Source: Clostridium aminobutyricum
GTDB taxonomy: Bacteria > Bacillota > Clostridia > Peptostreptococcales > Anaerovoracaceae
Length of the DNA stretch: 64,000 nucleotides
NCBI RefSeq assembly: GCF_017255415.1
Contig: NZ_JAFJZZ010000003.1
Location: 1 to 64,000 of the forward strand
Reading direction: 5' to 3'
Under the pieces are notes generated by a model. That model worked only from the letters and a program-made list of their open reading frames with translations. It had not been told where the DNA came from and searched no databases. The translations under genes were made by a program, and so were the position numbers. The stretch's first letter is position 1, and every line of letters starts with the position of its first letter. Positions 52,238 through 61,386 of the stretch are shown one piece after another.

Positions 52238-52350
52238 CAACGTATAATTCTCCTTTTTTTATAATGTAGTAAATATCGTAAGCAGATATGCACGGGCTTT
52301 TTTATTTTGTTTATGTAACACAATTAAGGGATCTTTCATAACTATAAATT

Positions 52351-52383
52351 AGTCGTGGGAAAAAATGTTTCACGTTACTAACT
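52351..52383. promoter_or_regulatory. Inverted repeat between DtxR-type gene and feoAB2
   Basis: TTAGTCGTG and CACGTTACTAA form an interrupted inverted repeat in the divergent promoter region. It resembles but does not match the GTTAGC palindrome. Confidence 0.5.
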
Positions 52384-52426
52384 TATTAAATAGATAAATA
52401 AAAAATTAATAAAAAGGAGTTTTTAT

Positions 52427-52684
52427 ATGTGCCAAAAATTAATTATGTTAGACCAATTACCTTTAGGTACATTTGGGAAAGTTAAAATGCTGAATTCAGA
52501 AGGGCGTGAACGCAGGCGAATGATGGATTTAGGATTGATTCAAGATACAATCGTACAGTCCATCAGAAAGAGTCCGGCGGGAGACCCTACTGCTTATGAA
52601 ATCCGAGGTGCTGTAATCGCTTTACGCTCGGAGGAAGCGTCAAAGATATTTGTTGAATCAATTCAAGCAGAGGAGAAGGCATAA
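52427..52684 (+). CDS. feoA: FeoA-family protein (operon 2)
   Basis: This 85-residue SH3-like protein has GTFGKVKMLNSEGRERRRMM, DLGLIQDTIVQSIRKSPAGDP and EIRGAVIALRSEEASKIFV. It overlaps feoB by one base (TAATG). It is the FeoB-modulating partner of the second feo system. Confidence 0.88.
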   Translation: MCQKLIMLDQLPLGTFGKVKMLNSEGRERRRMMDLGLIQDTIVQSIRKSPAGDPTAYEIRGAVIALRSEEASKIFVESIQAEEKA

Positions 52685-54831
52685 TGGGATTGACAAAACA
52701 ATCTACAGGAACTGGTGCCTCTAATGAAATGCTTCAAGTTGAATTAGAATCACCGGATGATATTGTGGTTGCTTTGGCGGGGAACCCGAATACAGGAAAA
52801 AGTACATTATTTAACAGTTTCACCGGAATGAATCAACACACGGGCAATTGGCCCGGCAAAACGGTAACAAATGCACAAGGACGATATGGCTACAAAGATA
52901 AAAATTATGTTTTGGTTGATCTTCCGGGGACCTATTCGCTGCTATCTAATTCGGTAGAAGAACAAGTTGCCAGAGATTTTATGTGCTTTGGTAATCCGCA
53001 GGTGACGGTTGTAGTAGTCGATGCTACTTGCTTAGAAAGAAACTTAAATCTGGTTCTTCAAGTTTTAGAAATAACGAATAAAGTGGTCGTATGCGTCAAT
53101 CTTTTAGATGAAGCAAAGAGAAAAACCATTCAAATTGACTTAAATCAGCTTTCCGAGCGACTAGGCGTACCTGTTGTAGGGACTTCTGCAAGAACCGGCC
53201 AAGGAATGGAAGAGTTAAAAACAGAAATACACAAGGTTGCTCTTGGAGAAATTTGTCCTTCTCCGGTAAAAATCAATTATGACCGGGTACTGGAAGATGC
53301 CATGAAGGAATTGGAACCAAGCGTTCAAGAATTGACAGCTAATCAATTAAATAGCAGATGGGCATCCTTGCATCTTATGGATGAAGACAATCAACTTATT
53401 CAATCGATCCATAACTATCTACATATGGAGATGGAAAAGGAGCGACTGCTGCAGGATAAAATACAGGAAGTTCAGGAAGGATTAAAGAATCAACATATTA
53501 CAGCCAAAGATGTGCAGGATCGCATGGTTTCAAGTCTCGTTAAAACTGCTGAAGAGATAAGCCGTGATATCGTTTCCGTCAAGAACAAAGATTATAATCA
53601 GCGGGATCGTAACATTGATCGTGTGCTGACTTCAAAAATATTTGGTATTCCAATAATGATTTCACTTTTAGGTCTGGTTTTTTGGATTACGATAACCGGT
53701 GCAAACTATCCTTCCTCTATGCTGGCAGAATTCTTCAATAAGATGGAACAGCACCTGGTAGCTTTTTTTTCATGGGCAGGTACGCCGCATTGGGTATGCG
53801 ATATCTTTGTATTCGGCGTTTACCGTACGTTATCCTGGGTTATTTCCGTAATGCTCCCGCCGATGGCTATTTTCTTCCCGCTATTTACGTTAATGGAAGA
53901 TTTAGGCTATCTACCTAGAGTCGCCTTTAACTTAGACCATTATTTTAAAAAAGCTTGTGCTTGCGGGAAACAGGCGCTGACCATGTGCATGGGATTTGGC
54001 TGCAATGCGGCAGGAATCATTTCTTGCAGAATTATTGATTCTCCGCGAGAACGTCTCATAGCAATTATCACTAATAATTTTGTGCCATGTAACGGAAGGT
54101 TTCCTACCCTAATTGCGCTTGCAACACTTTTTATCGCCGGCAATGCCGGAACATTCAGTTCAGTTGTTGCGACGCTGGCCGTATTGGCAGCCATCGTATT
54201 AGGCGTTATCATAACCTTTACAATTTCTAAGATTTTGTCAAAAACAATCTTAAAAGGACTTCCGTCTTCTTTTACATTAGAGCTGCCGCCGTATAGGAAG
54301 CCTCAAATAGGACAGATTATTGTCCGATCTATTTTTGACAGAACCTTATTTGTATTAGCTCGTGCTATTAAAGTTGCTGCTCCTGCCGGATTGGTTATAT
54401 GGGCTATGGCCAATATAATGATTCAAGATGTAAGTTTGCTTACCCATTGCGCATTATTTTTAGATCCGTTTGCCCGATTATTGGGAATGGATGGATACAT
54501 CTTGATGGCATTTATATTAGGCATGCCTGCAAATGAAATAGTCATTCCGATTTTAATTATGAGTTATATGGCGAAAGGCTCCATGTTGGAACTAGACAGT
54601 TTAACCCAAATGAAACAATTGTTTCTTGATAACGGTTGGACGTGGCTGACGGCAGTTTGCACCATGCTCTTTTCCTTGAATCATTGGCCTTGTGCAACTA
54701 CCTTGTTAACGATACGTAAGGAAACACAAAGTTGGAAATGGACCGGTATTTCTTTCTTGATTCCGACCCTCACAGGCATTGCCATATGCTTCATTGTGGC
54801 GCAAGGGGTCACCTTGCTTGGATTAGTATAA
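52684..54831 (+). CDS. feoB: Ferrous iron transporter FeoB (divergent copy 2)
   Basis: This 715-residue transporter has a G domain with G1 GNPNTGKST (about 38-46), G3 DLPGTYSL and G4 NLLDEAK. A helical region and a polytopic Gate domain follow. The core carries ACGKQALTMCMGFGCNAAG and NNFVPCNGRFPTLIAL, where copy 1 has GSGCGVPGI and TTFIPCGAKLPV; the shared Cys pattern is kept but the surroundings differ strongly. The metal could still be Fe(II), but another divalent metal is possible. No Cys-rich partner follows. A terminator closes the operon. Confidence 0.9.
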   Translation: MGLTKQSTGTGASNEMLQVELESPDDIVVALAGNPNTGKSTLFNSFTGMNQHTGNWPGKTVTNAQGRYGYKDKNYVLVDLPGTYSLLSNSVEEQVARDFMCFGNPQVTVVVVDATCLERNLNLVLQVLEITNKVVVCVNLLDEAKRKTIQIDLNQLSERLGVPVVGTSARTGQGMEELKTEIHKVALGEICPSPVKINYDRVLEDAMKELEPSVQELTANQLNSRWASLHLMDEDNQLIQSIHNYLHMEMEKERLLQDKIQEVQEGLKNQHITAKDVQDRMVSSLVKTAEEISRDIVSVKNKDYNQRDRNIDRVLTSKIFGIPIMISLLGLVFWITITGANYPSSMLAEFFNKMEQHLVAFFSWAGTPHWVCDIFVFGVYRTLSWVISVMLPPMAIFFPLFTLMEDLGYLPRVAFNLDHYFKKACACGKQALTMCMGFGCNAAGIISCRIIDSPRERLIAIITNNFVPCNGRFPTLIALATLFIAGNAGTFSSVVATLAVLAAIVLGVIITFTISKILSKTILKGLPSSFTLELPPYRKPQIGQIIVRSIFDRTLFVLARAIKVAAPAGLVIWAMANIMIQDVSLLTHCALFLDPFARLLGMDGYILMAFILGMPANEIVIPILIMSYMAKGSMLELDSLTQMKQLFLDNGWTWLTAVCTMLFSLNHWPCATTLLTIRKETQSWKWTGISFLIPTLTGIAICFIVAQGVTLLGLV

Positions 54832-54853
54832 ATAGCATAACATACCTTGAATG

Positions 54854-54889
54854 AGCGGGATTCCTTTGGAAAAAGAGTTCCGCTTTTTA
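54854..54889 (+). terminator. Terminator of feo operon 2
   Basis: AGCGGGA / TTCCGCT with one G-U pair, loop of about 17 nt, then T5. Confidence 0.75.
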
Positions 54890-54931
54890 TTCAATATTTA
54901 AAGGTTCAACGATGAATTCATGGTGACTTTA

Positions 54932-55018
54932 TGATATAATGAACGCAGCTATTGAAGCCGGAGTGCCGTAAGGAAGCGTTCATTGAATCATGCGGCGACT
55001 CTGCTTGCATGATTCAAT
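54932..55018 (+). ncRNA. Candidate structured leader RNA upstream of topB
   Basis: An extended -10 (TGATATAAT, 54932-54940) is followed by paired arms AATGAACGC (54938-54946) and GCGTTCATT (54976-54984). A perfect 12-bp hairpin ATTGAATCATGC / GCATGATTCAAT (54982-54993, 55007-55018) follows. The family is not recognised. No T run follows, so it is not a simple terminator. Confidence 0.45.
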
Positions 55019-55088
55019 AAACCCGTAACTGAAGTTTAATGATAGGAAAAGGCAGCATGTATTAGCTGTCTTATGTTAGAATAGAAAT

Positions 55089-57227
55089 ATGAAATTAGTA
55101 ATTGCAGAAAAACCAAGTGTTGCAGCTGAAATCGCGAAGGTGATGGGGGCAGGCAAACGAGGAAACGGTTTTTATTCAGGAAATGAATACTTAGTTTCTT
55201 GGTGTGTGGGCCATCTGATCGAAACGGTTATGCCGGAAGAGTATGATGCGAAGTATCAGAAGTGGAAAATGGTGGACTTACCCATTATACCGGGAACATG
55301 GAAATATCAAGTGTCTGCAGGAGTGCAGGCACAATTTGACGTAGTCAAAATGCTCATGGAGCGGGAAGATGTGGATCAAATCATCTGTGCGACGGACGCC
55401 GGACGTGAAGGGGAACTGATTTTCCGGCTCGTGTATAATCAAGTAGGATGCAGCAAACACTTTAAACGTTTATGGATTAGCTCGATGGAGACAAAAGCCA
55501 TCAAAGACGGGTTTGCAAAATTGAAAGAAGGCTCGGAATATGACAGGCTTTATGAAGCCGCTTTATCAAGGCTTCAAGCGGATTGGCTGGTAGGTATTAA
55601 CTTTTCCAGACTCTTCGGCTGTATGTCACAGAAGCCATTGAATGTAGGACGAGTACAGACTCCAACGGTCAATCTGATTGTGGAGCGTCAACGGGCTATT
55701 GATAGCTTTGATTCAAGACCGTTCTATATTTTAACGGCAGAATGTACCGATGACGGAACCAAATTCAATGCGACCAAGCGGGTAGAAGAAAAGCAGGAAA
55801 GTGAACGGATTTTAGAAAAGTGTGCAGGTAAACCTGCTGTGGTTACATCTATGACCAAAGCACCTGTCAAAGAAAATCCTTCTGCACTCTATGATTTGAC
55901 AACCTTGCAAAGAGAAGCCAATAAGATGTTGGGACTATCGGCCCAGCAGACCTTGGATGCAACACAAAATTTATATGAAAAAAAATTGGTGACTTATCCG
56001 AGAACGGACAGCCGATATTTAACCGGCGATATGGTCGACTCCACCAAGCAAATCTTGCAGAGCGTTTTACAGGCACCTTACCTTCATGAAAAGACAGCGA
56101 AAGAATATCAACTCGGATCGGCGAGTATGGAGCGGCTGGTGAACGATAAAAAGGTAACGGATCACCATGCGATCATTCCCACCATCGAAGCGTATAAGGC
56201 ATCTGAACGGCTGCCGAAAAATGAATTCAATATCTTATTGCTGATTATATATAAGCTGTTGACTGCGGCTTATATTTCGCATGAATATATTAAAACAGAG
56301 TTGCTTTTAGAAATAGAAGGCGAAGAGTTTAAGGCAACAGGCAGACAGATCACCGAGAATGGATTTAAGGAGATTCAGTCTCATTTGACTGAGCTGTTAA
56401 AACAGGCACAGAAAGAAGACGAAAGCAAGAAAAAGAAATCCCGAAAAAAGCAGGAAGAAGAAAAAGAGGAAGAAATTATTCCTGCGCTATCGGAAGGGCA
56501 GCTCATTGAAGAGGTGAGCCTTTCTTCTAAAGAGAAGACGACACAGCCGCCGAAGCCTTATACGGAAGATACCTTATTGTCAGCGATGGAAAATGCGATG
56601 AAAACCCTAGAGGATGAAGAGCTTCGAAAAGAGGTGGCAGGGGCGGGGCTTGGAACTCCTGCAACAAGAGCCGGAATTATTGAGAGAATCATCAAAACCG
56701 GTTTTGTAGAGCGAAAAGGAAAGAATCTGTTGCCTACCGAGAAAGCGTATGAGATCGTGGAAGCTGTGCCGGAAAAGGTAAAAAGTGCGATTCTGACAGC
56801 AGAGTGGGAACAGAAGCTAGAGCAAATATACAAAGGTGAATCAACCAGCAAAGAGTTTATTGAAGGGATTGAGATTTTTGTCAGCGAACTAGTCGGCGGC
56901 TACAAAGAAAACTGCGTGTATGATGAAAATGGCCGAGAAATTATAGGAGAATGTCCTCGATGCGGGAAAAATATTTATGAGGGCAGGCTGAACTATTATT
57001 GTGAAGGCGGAAAAGAGTGCGGCTTTACGATTTGGAAGGAAGATAAGTTTTTTATCAGTAAGCGTAAGCCTCTGACGAAACCGATGGTGAAACGTTTTTT
57101 AGAAAAAGGCAGGATTAAAGCGGTCAATTTATACTCAGAAAAAAAAGATAAGCATTATGATGCCTTTATATTCATGGAAGATACCGGGCAGTATGTGAAT
57201 TTTAAACTGCATTTTCCTAAAAATTAG
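55089..57227 (+). CDS. topB: DNA topoisomerase III
   Basis: Type IA topoisomerase (712 residues) that decatenates DNA. It starts with the TOPRIM domain MKLVIAEKPSVAAEIAKV and CATDAGREGELIFR, and has the active-site Tyr303 in KLVTYPRTDSR. The segment VTDHHAIIPT is typical. The C-terminal part carries a lysine-rich acidic insert (about 440-465) and a Cys-type zinc motif (CPRCGKNIYEGRLNYYC). The length is normal. The leader has strong secondary structure. Confidence 0.95.
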   Translation: MKLVIAEKPSVAAEIAKVMGAGKRGNGFYSGNEYLVSWCVGHLIETVMPEEYDAKYQKWKMVDLPIIPGTWKYQVSAGVQAQFDVVKMLMEREDVDQIICATDAGREGELIFRLVYNQVGCSKHFKRLWISSMETKAIKDGFAKLKEGSEYDRLYEAALSRLQADWLVGINFSRLFGCMSQKPLNVGRVQTPTVNLIVERQRAIDSFDSRPFYILTAECTDDGTKFNATKRVEEKQESERILEKCAGKPAVVTSMTKAPVKENPSALYDLTTLQREANKMLGLSAQQTLDATQNLYEKKLVTYPRTDSRYLTGDMVDSTKQILQSVLQAPYLHEKTAKEYQLGSASMERLVNDKKVTDHHAIIPTIEAYKASERLPKNEFNILLLIIYKLLTAAYISHEYIKTELLLEIEGEEFKATGRQITENGFKEIQSHLTELLKQAQKEDESKKKKSRKKQEEEKEEEIIPALSEGQLIEEVSLSSKEKTTQPPKPYTEDTLLSAMENAMKTLEDEELRKEVAGAGLGTPATRAGIIERIIKTGFVERKGKNLLPTEKAYEIVEAVPEKVKSAILTAEWEQKLEQIYKGESTSKEFIEGIEIFVSELVGGYKENCVYDENGREIIGECPRCGKNIYEGRLNYYCEGGKECGFTIWKEDKFFISKRKPLTKPMVKRFLEKGRIKAVNLYSEKKDKHYDAFIFMEDTGQYVNFKLHFPKN

Positions 57228-57338
57228 GAAAGAGATCAGCATAAATCCACAAAAAAACCCTTGTTCGGGCAGATAGGGTGTTGCTTTTAGGTATCGCCTC
57301 TTGTATTATTAATTTATAAGAGAATGTTCTACAAATCG

Positions 57339-57370
57339 AATGCCTTGAATCTAAAGTTTGAGGCATTTTT
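57339..57370 (+). terminator. Terminator-like hairpin 22 bp before fbp
   Basis: AATGCCTT / GAGGCATT (8 bp with one G-U, 13-nt loop) is followed by T-rich sequence. It may end topB or attenuate fbp. Confidence 0.65.
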
Positions 57371-57391
57371 GCTGAGCGAAGGGAAAGGGAA

Positions 57392-59341
57392 ATGTTTGAA
57401 GAGAAATACTTAAAACTATTATCAAAGGAATATCCTAATATTCAAAAAGCATCGGCTGAGATTATTAATCTTAGAGCCATTTTGAGCTTACCGAAGGGAA
57501 CCGAATACTTTTTCAGTGACCTTCATGGGGAGCATGAAGCATTTATTCATATGCTGAAAAGTGCTTCCGGCGTTATACGTTCCAAAATAGATGAAATTTT
57601 TGGGAAGAGATTGCCCGAAAAGGAACGGGATAAACTGGCTTCAATGATCTATAATGCAGAGGCAGAACTAGAAAGAAGGCATGAGGAAGAAGCAGACTTT
57701 GATGAATGGTGCAGGGTAACAATATACAGACTGATTGAAGTATGCAAATCGGTTTCAACGAAATATACCCGTTCAAAGGTAAGAAAAAGATTGCCGAAGG
57801 ACAGCGCATATATTTTGGATGAACTGCTGCATGCGGATGATGAGGCAAACAGGTCACATTACTATAATGAAATTATTAATTCCATCGTAGAGTGCGGGGT
57901 AGCAGAGCAGTTTATCGAAGAATTGGCAGACACGATCAGCCGGCTTGCGGTAGACCGATTACATATCATAGGAGATATCTATGATAGAGGTGCACACCCG
58001 GATTGTATCATGGACTATCTGATGGGTTTCCATGATGTAGATTTTCAATGGGGAAATCATGATGTGGTATGGATGGGAGCCGCGACGGGAAACTGGGCGT
58101 GCATTACCAATGCTATTCGTATGAATATCAGCTATAATAATTTTGATATGTTGGAGATAGGCTATGGTATCAATCTTCGGACCTTAGCTGTGTTTGCAGC
58201 AACTGTCTATGAAAATGATCCTTGTGCATATTTTGCTCCGCATATGCTGGACCGAAATACATTTGACCCGGTAGACGAAAAACTGGCGGCCAAGATGCAT
58301 AAAGCGATCGCGATCATACAACATAAAGTGGAAGGCCAGCGAATTCAATCGCATCCTGAATACAGTCTTGAAAATAGATTGCTGCTGGATAAAATTGATT
58401 ATGAAAACGGAACCATTCATATAAATGGAGTCACATGGGAATTAAGGGATAAGAATTTCCCTACGATTGATCCGAATGACCCGTATAAGCTGACGGAGGA
58501 AGAAAATCTTTTGATGAATTCTCTAGAGGCTTCTTTCAGAGAAAGTGAAAAGCTTCAGCAGCATATTAAGTTTTTATACAGCCATGGGGCTATGTACAAG
58601 TGCATTAACGGCAACCTGCTTTACCATGGGTGCATTCCGATGACGGCAGACGGTGAATTCGAAGATTGCAATATTAACGGCAAACACTATAAGGGCAAAG
58701 CCTTAATGGATTATCTGGATGATCAAGTGAGAAAAGCTTACTTTAGTCCGGAGCTTTCGGATGAAACCGGAAGACCGGGAGACATCATGTGGTACTTGTG
58801 GCTTGGCAGTAAGTCACCGCTCTTTGGAAAAGATCAGATGACGACTTTTGAGCGTTCTTTTATCGCGGACAAAAAAGCGCACAAGGAGTATACTGTGCCT
58901 TATTATAAACTGATTCAGGAAAGGGAAACCTGTGAGAAAATTCTGGCTGAATTCGGTTTGAATCCCGAAACTTCTCACATCTTAAACGGACATGTACCGG
59001 TAAAGATTAAGGACGGCGAAAGCCCAATCCGAGGCGGAGGAAAGCTGATTATTATTGACGGTGGGATTTCAAAGGCTTATCAAAAACAGACGGGCATCGC
59101 CGGCTATACGTTCATCTTCAATTCCCGATTTATGGCTCTTGCTGAGCATAAGCCATATAGTCCGATGAAAGAAGACGGAACCCAAGAATTCCACGCACCT
59201 ACTTTGAAGATCGTGGAGAACTTACCGGTCAGATTAACCGTGAAGGACTCCGATATCGGAGAGGATTTGGAGCGTCAGGTTGAAGATTTAAAGAATCTGG
59301 TTGCTGCTTATAAAAATGCAACTCTTAAAGAAAGATTTTAA
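57392..59341 (+). CDS. fbp: Fructose-1,6-bisphosphatase class III
   Basis: Class III FBPase removes the 1-phosphate of fructose-1,6-bisphosphate in gluconeogenesis. The 649-residue cytosolic enzyme has metallophosphoesterase-type metal sites: SDLHGEHEAF, HIIGDIYDRGAHPD, WGNHDVVWMGA and HILNGHVPVKIKDGE. The length agrees with the ~640-670-residue Firmicute family. Its ATG lies 22 bp after a terminator-like hairpin. The NudC-type gene follows after 53 bp. Confidence 0.95.
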   Translation: MFEEKYLKLLSKEYPNIQKASAEIINLRAILSLPKGTEYFFSDLHGEHEAFIHMLKSASGVIRSKIDEIFGKRLPEKERDKLASMIYNAEAELERRHEEEADFDEWCRVTIYRLIEVCKSVSTKYTRSKVRKRLPKDSAYILDELLHADDEANRSHYYNEIINSIVECGVAEQFIEELADTISRLAVDRLHIIGDIYDRGAHPDCIMDYLMGFHDVDFQWGNHDVVWMGAATGNWACITNAIRMNISYNNFDMLEIGYGINLRTLAVFAATVYENDPCAYFAPHMLDRNTFDPVDEKLAAKMHKAIAIIQHKVEGQRIQSHPEYSLENRLLLDKIDYENGTIHINGVTWELRDKNFPTIDPNDPYKLTEEENLLMNSLEASFRESEKLQQHIKFLYSHGAMYKCINGNLLYHGCIPMTADGEFEDCNINGKHYKGKALMDYLDDQVRKAYFSPELSDETGRPGDIMWYLWLGSKSPLFGKDQMTTFERSFIADKKAHKEYTVPYYKLIQERETCEKILAEFGLNPETSHILNGHVPVKIKDGESPIRGGGKLIIIDGGISKAYQKQTGIAGYTFIFNSRFMALAEHKPYSPMKEDGTQEFHAPTLKIVENLPVRLTVKDSDIGEDLERQVEDLKNLVAAYKNATLKERF

Positions 59342-59394
59342 TGAATCATCAAATACAAAATAATTAAAAAAATATTAATGTAAAGGGGCAGTGC

Positions 59395-60237
59395 ATGATT
59401 CAGGATATTGAACCGAGAAAATTTAATAACAGTTTTGAAAATAAAAAAGCGAAGCCTCAGGATCTATTTCTATCATACAGCGGAGATACCGTATTAGTCC
59501 GAGAAGATAAGGAGAAACTTTGGTATCCCTCTTTTTTAGATTTTCAGACAGAATATCCGGATTTGATGGACAGTGCTTCATTCCTTTTTTCGATAGACGA
59601 TATAAATTACTTCTTAGTAGAGGAACAAGGACTCGATTCTGTAGATGGATGGGGGTATTCAACCATCGCCCGGTTTAGGACGGAGACCAAGTATTGGCGT
59701 TCTTTTGCCGGTGTTGTGGGATGGCAGTTGAATCGTTGGTATGCGAATCATCGTTTTTGCAGCAGATGCGGCAAACCGATGAAGCGTTCCGACAAGGAGA
59801 GGATGTTGTATTGTGAGGAATGCGGATTTCAGACCTACCCGACCATATCCCCTTGTGTCATCGTAGCGGTTCATGACGGAGAACGTTTACTGTTGACGAA
59901 GTATGCAGGGCGGGCATATAAGAATTATGCCCTTATAGCGGGTTTTACTGAGATCGGAGAAAGCTTGGAGCAGACCGTTAGCAGAGAAGTAAAAGAAGAG
60001 GTGGGTCTTCGTGTGAAGAACATTAAGTTCTATAAGAGCCAGCCTTGGCCGTTTACGGATACGTTGCTTGCTGGGTTTTATGCGGAGCTGGACGGAGATG
60101 ATACCATTACTCTTCAGGAAGATGAACTGTCACTGGGGGTATGGGTTAACCGAGAGGAACTTCCGCCTGCGGAGAGCACGATAAGCCTTACCAGTGAAAT
60201 GCAGGAGGCTTTCAGAACGCGTTCCGTCGATTTATAA
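59395..60237 (+). CDS. nudC: NAD+ diphosphatase (NudC type)
   Basis: This 280-residue Nudix hydrolase cleaves NAD(H) to NMN(H) and AMP, and NudC also removes NAD caps from RNA. It has a zinc ribbon (HRFCSRCGKPMKR, YCEECGF), the Nudix box GFTEIGESLEQTVSREVKEEVGL (about 184-206) and SQPWPF, which marks NudC among Nudix proteins. AGGGGCAG lies just upstream of the ATG. It forms a possible operon with fbp and the following gene. Confidence 0.92.
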   Translation: MIQDIEPRKFNNSFENKKAKPQDLFLSYSGDTVLVREDKEKLWYPSFLDFQTEYPDLMDSASFLFSIDDINYFLVEEQGLDSVDGWGYSTIARFRTETKYWRSFAGVVGWQLNRWYANHRFCSRCGKPMKRSDKERMLYCEECGFQTYPTISPCVIVAVHDGERLLLTKYAGRAYKNYALIAGFTEIGESLEQTVSREVKEEVGLRVKNIKFYKSQPWPFTDTLLAGFYAELDGDDTITLQEDELSLGVWVNREELPPAESTISLTSEMQEAFRTRSVDL

Positions 60238-60294
60238 TACAATTGCAAAGTAAAAAATAATGATTAAAACCATTGAAACAAAGGAGGTTTTCGT

Positions 60295-61122
60295 TTGCTA
60301 CATGCATTTTCCCGAAGTGAATTGTTACTGGGTCGGGATTCTATAGAAAAATTGAAAAACTGCCGAGTGGCTGTTTTTGGAATAGGCGGGGTGGGCACAT
60401 TTGCCGTTGAAGGCCTAGCTCGAACCGGTGTTGGCAAGTTTTTGTTGGTAGATGATGATGCAATATGCCTAACGAACATAAACCGTCAGTTGCATGCTAC
60501 CCGAAAAACAGTGGGGCAGTCTAAGGTTGATGTCATGAAGGAACGAATTTTAGATATTAACCCCGAGGCGGAAGTGACCGTCATGAAGCGGTTTCTCATG
60601 GCTGAGGAAAAGCGTTCTGCAAGTAAGAACCCAATAGCAGAGGCGGATGCTTTATATTGGGACGAGCTATTGGCATGGCATCATGCGGAAGGCAATCACA
60701 TCGATTACATCATCGATGCCATTGATACCGTTTCAGCAAAGCTTGATCTGATCGTGAACGCGCAGAAAGCGGAAATCCCTATCATCAGCTGTATGGGAAT
60801 GGGGAATAAGCTGGACCCAACCCGTATAGAGGTATCCGATATTTACAAGACTTCCATTTGTCCGTTAGCAAAAGTGATACGGAAGGAACTGCGTAATCGT
60901 CATGTAAAAGCATTGAAGGTGGTCTATTCAAAAGAAGAACCGTTGATCCCGATCGCAGATGAGTCAAACAGTTGCAGCAGTAACTGTATCTGTCCAAAAG
61001 GAACCACCCGTACGTGCACCGTACGCAGAGCTATTCCGGGCAGTGTGTCGTTTGTTCCTTCTGTAGGAGGATTGATTATTGCCGGTGAGGTGATAAAGGA
61101 TCTAATTGACTATAAAGGATAA
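60295..61122 (+). CDS. tcdA: tRNA threonylcarbamoyladenosine dehydratase
   Basis: TcdA cyclises t6A37 in ANN-decoding tRNAs to ct6A. The 275-residue ThiF/E1-like ATPase has the nucleotide loop AVFGIGGVGTFAVEGLART, DDDAICLTNINRQLHAT and DAIDTVSAKLDL. A Cys-rich stretch (SNSCSSNCICPKGTTRTC, about 223-240) is present. TTG 60295 is the start, with AAGGAGG eight bases upstream. Confidence 0.92.
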   Translation: MLHAFSRSELLLGRDSIEKLKNCRVAVFGIGGVGTFAVEGLARTGVGKFLLVDDDAICLTNINRQLHATRKTVGQSKVDVMKERILDINPEAEVTVMKRFLMAEEKRSASKNPIAEADALYWDELLAWHHAEGNHIDYIIDAIDTVSAKLDLIVNAQKAEIPIISCMGMGNKLDPTRIEVSDIYKTSICPLAKVIRKELRNRHVKALKVVYSKEEPLIPIADESNSCSSNCICPKGTTRTCTVRRAIPGSVSFVPSVGGLIIAGEVIKDLIDYKG

Positions 61123-61244
61123 GATATAAAAAATAATTCAACATTCGCGCTAAAGCGATGAGCGCAAATTAAAGAATCAGAAGCTCCTTTTTTTGATGAT
61201 ACGGATTGATTTCTATAAAAATAAAATTAAACATAAGAAAAGAA

Positions 61245-61278
61245 AAAATACTATACAAATTTTGTATAGTATTTTGTT
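61245..61278 (+). terminator. Terminator after tcdA
   Basis: A 14-bp A/T-rich stem (61245-61258 with 61262-61275) with a 3-nt loop, ending in T residues. Confidence 0.8.
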
Positions 61279-61386
61279 TAAAAACACTAAAACAGGTTAA
61301 ATAGATATCAATCAGTTTAAGAAATTGTTTAGAGAGAGGTTATGTAATAATTCTCTATAGGTGTTTATCGAAAGAAGGAAAATCGT

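Noticed and set aside
61245-61278. Long A/T palindrome as an operator
   Set aside because: Its position just after tcdA and its T-rich tail fit an intrinsic terminator better.
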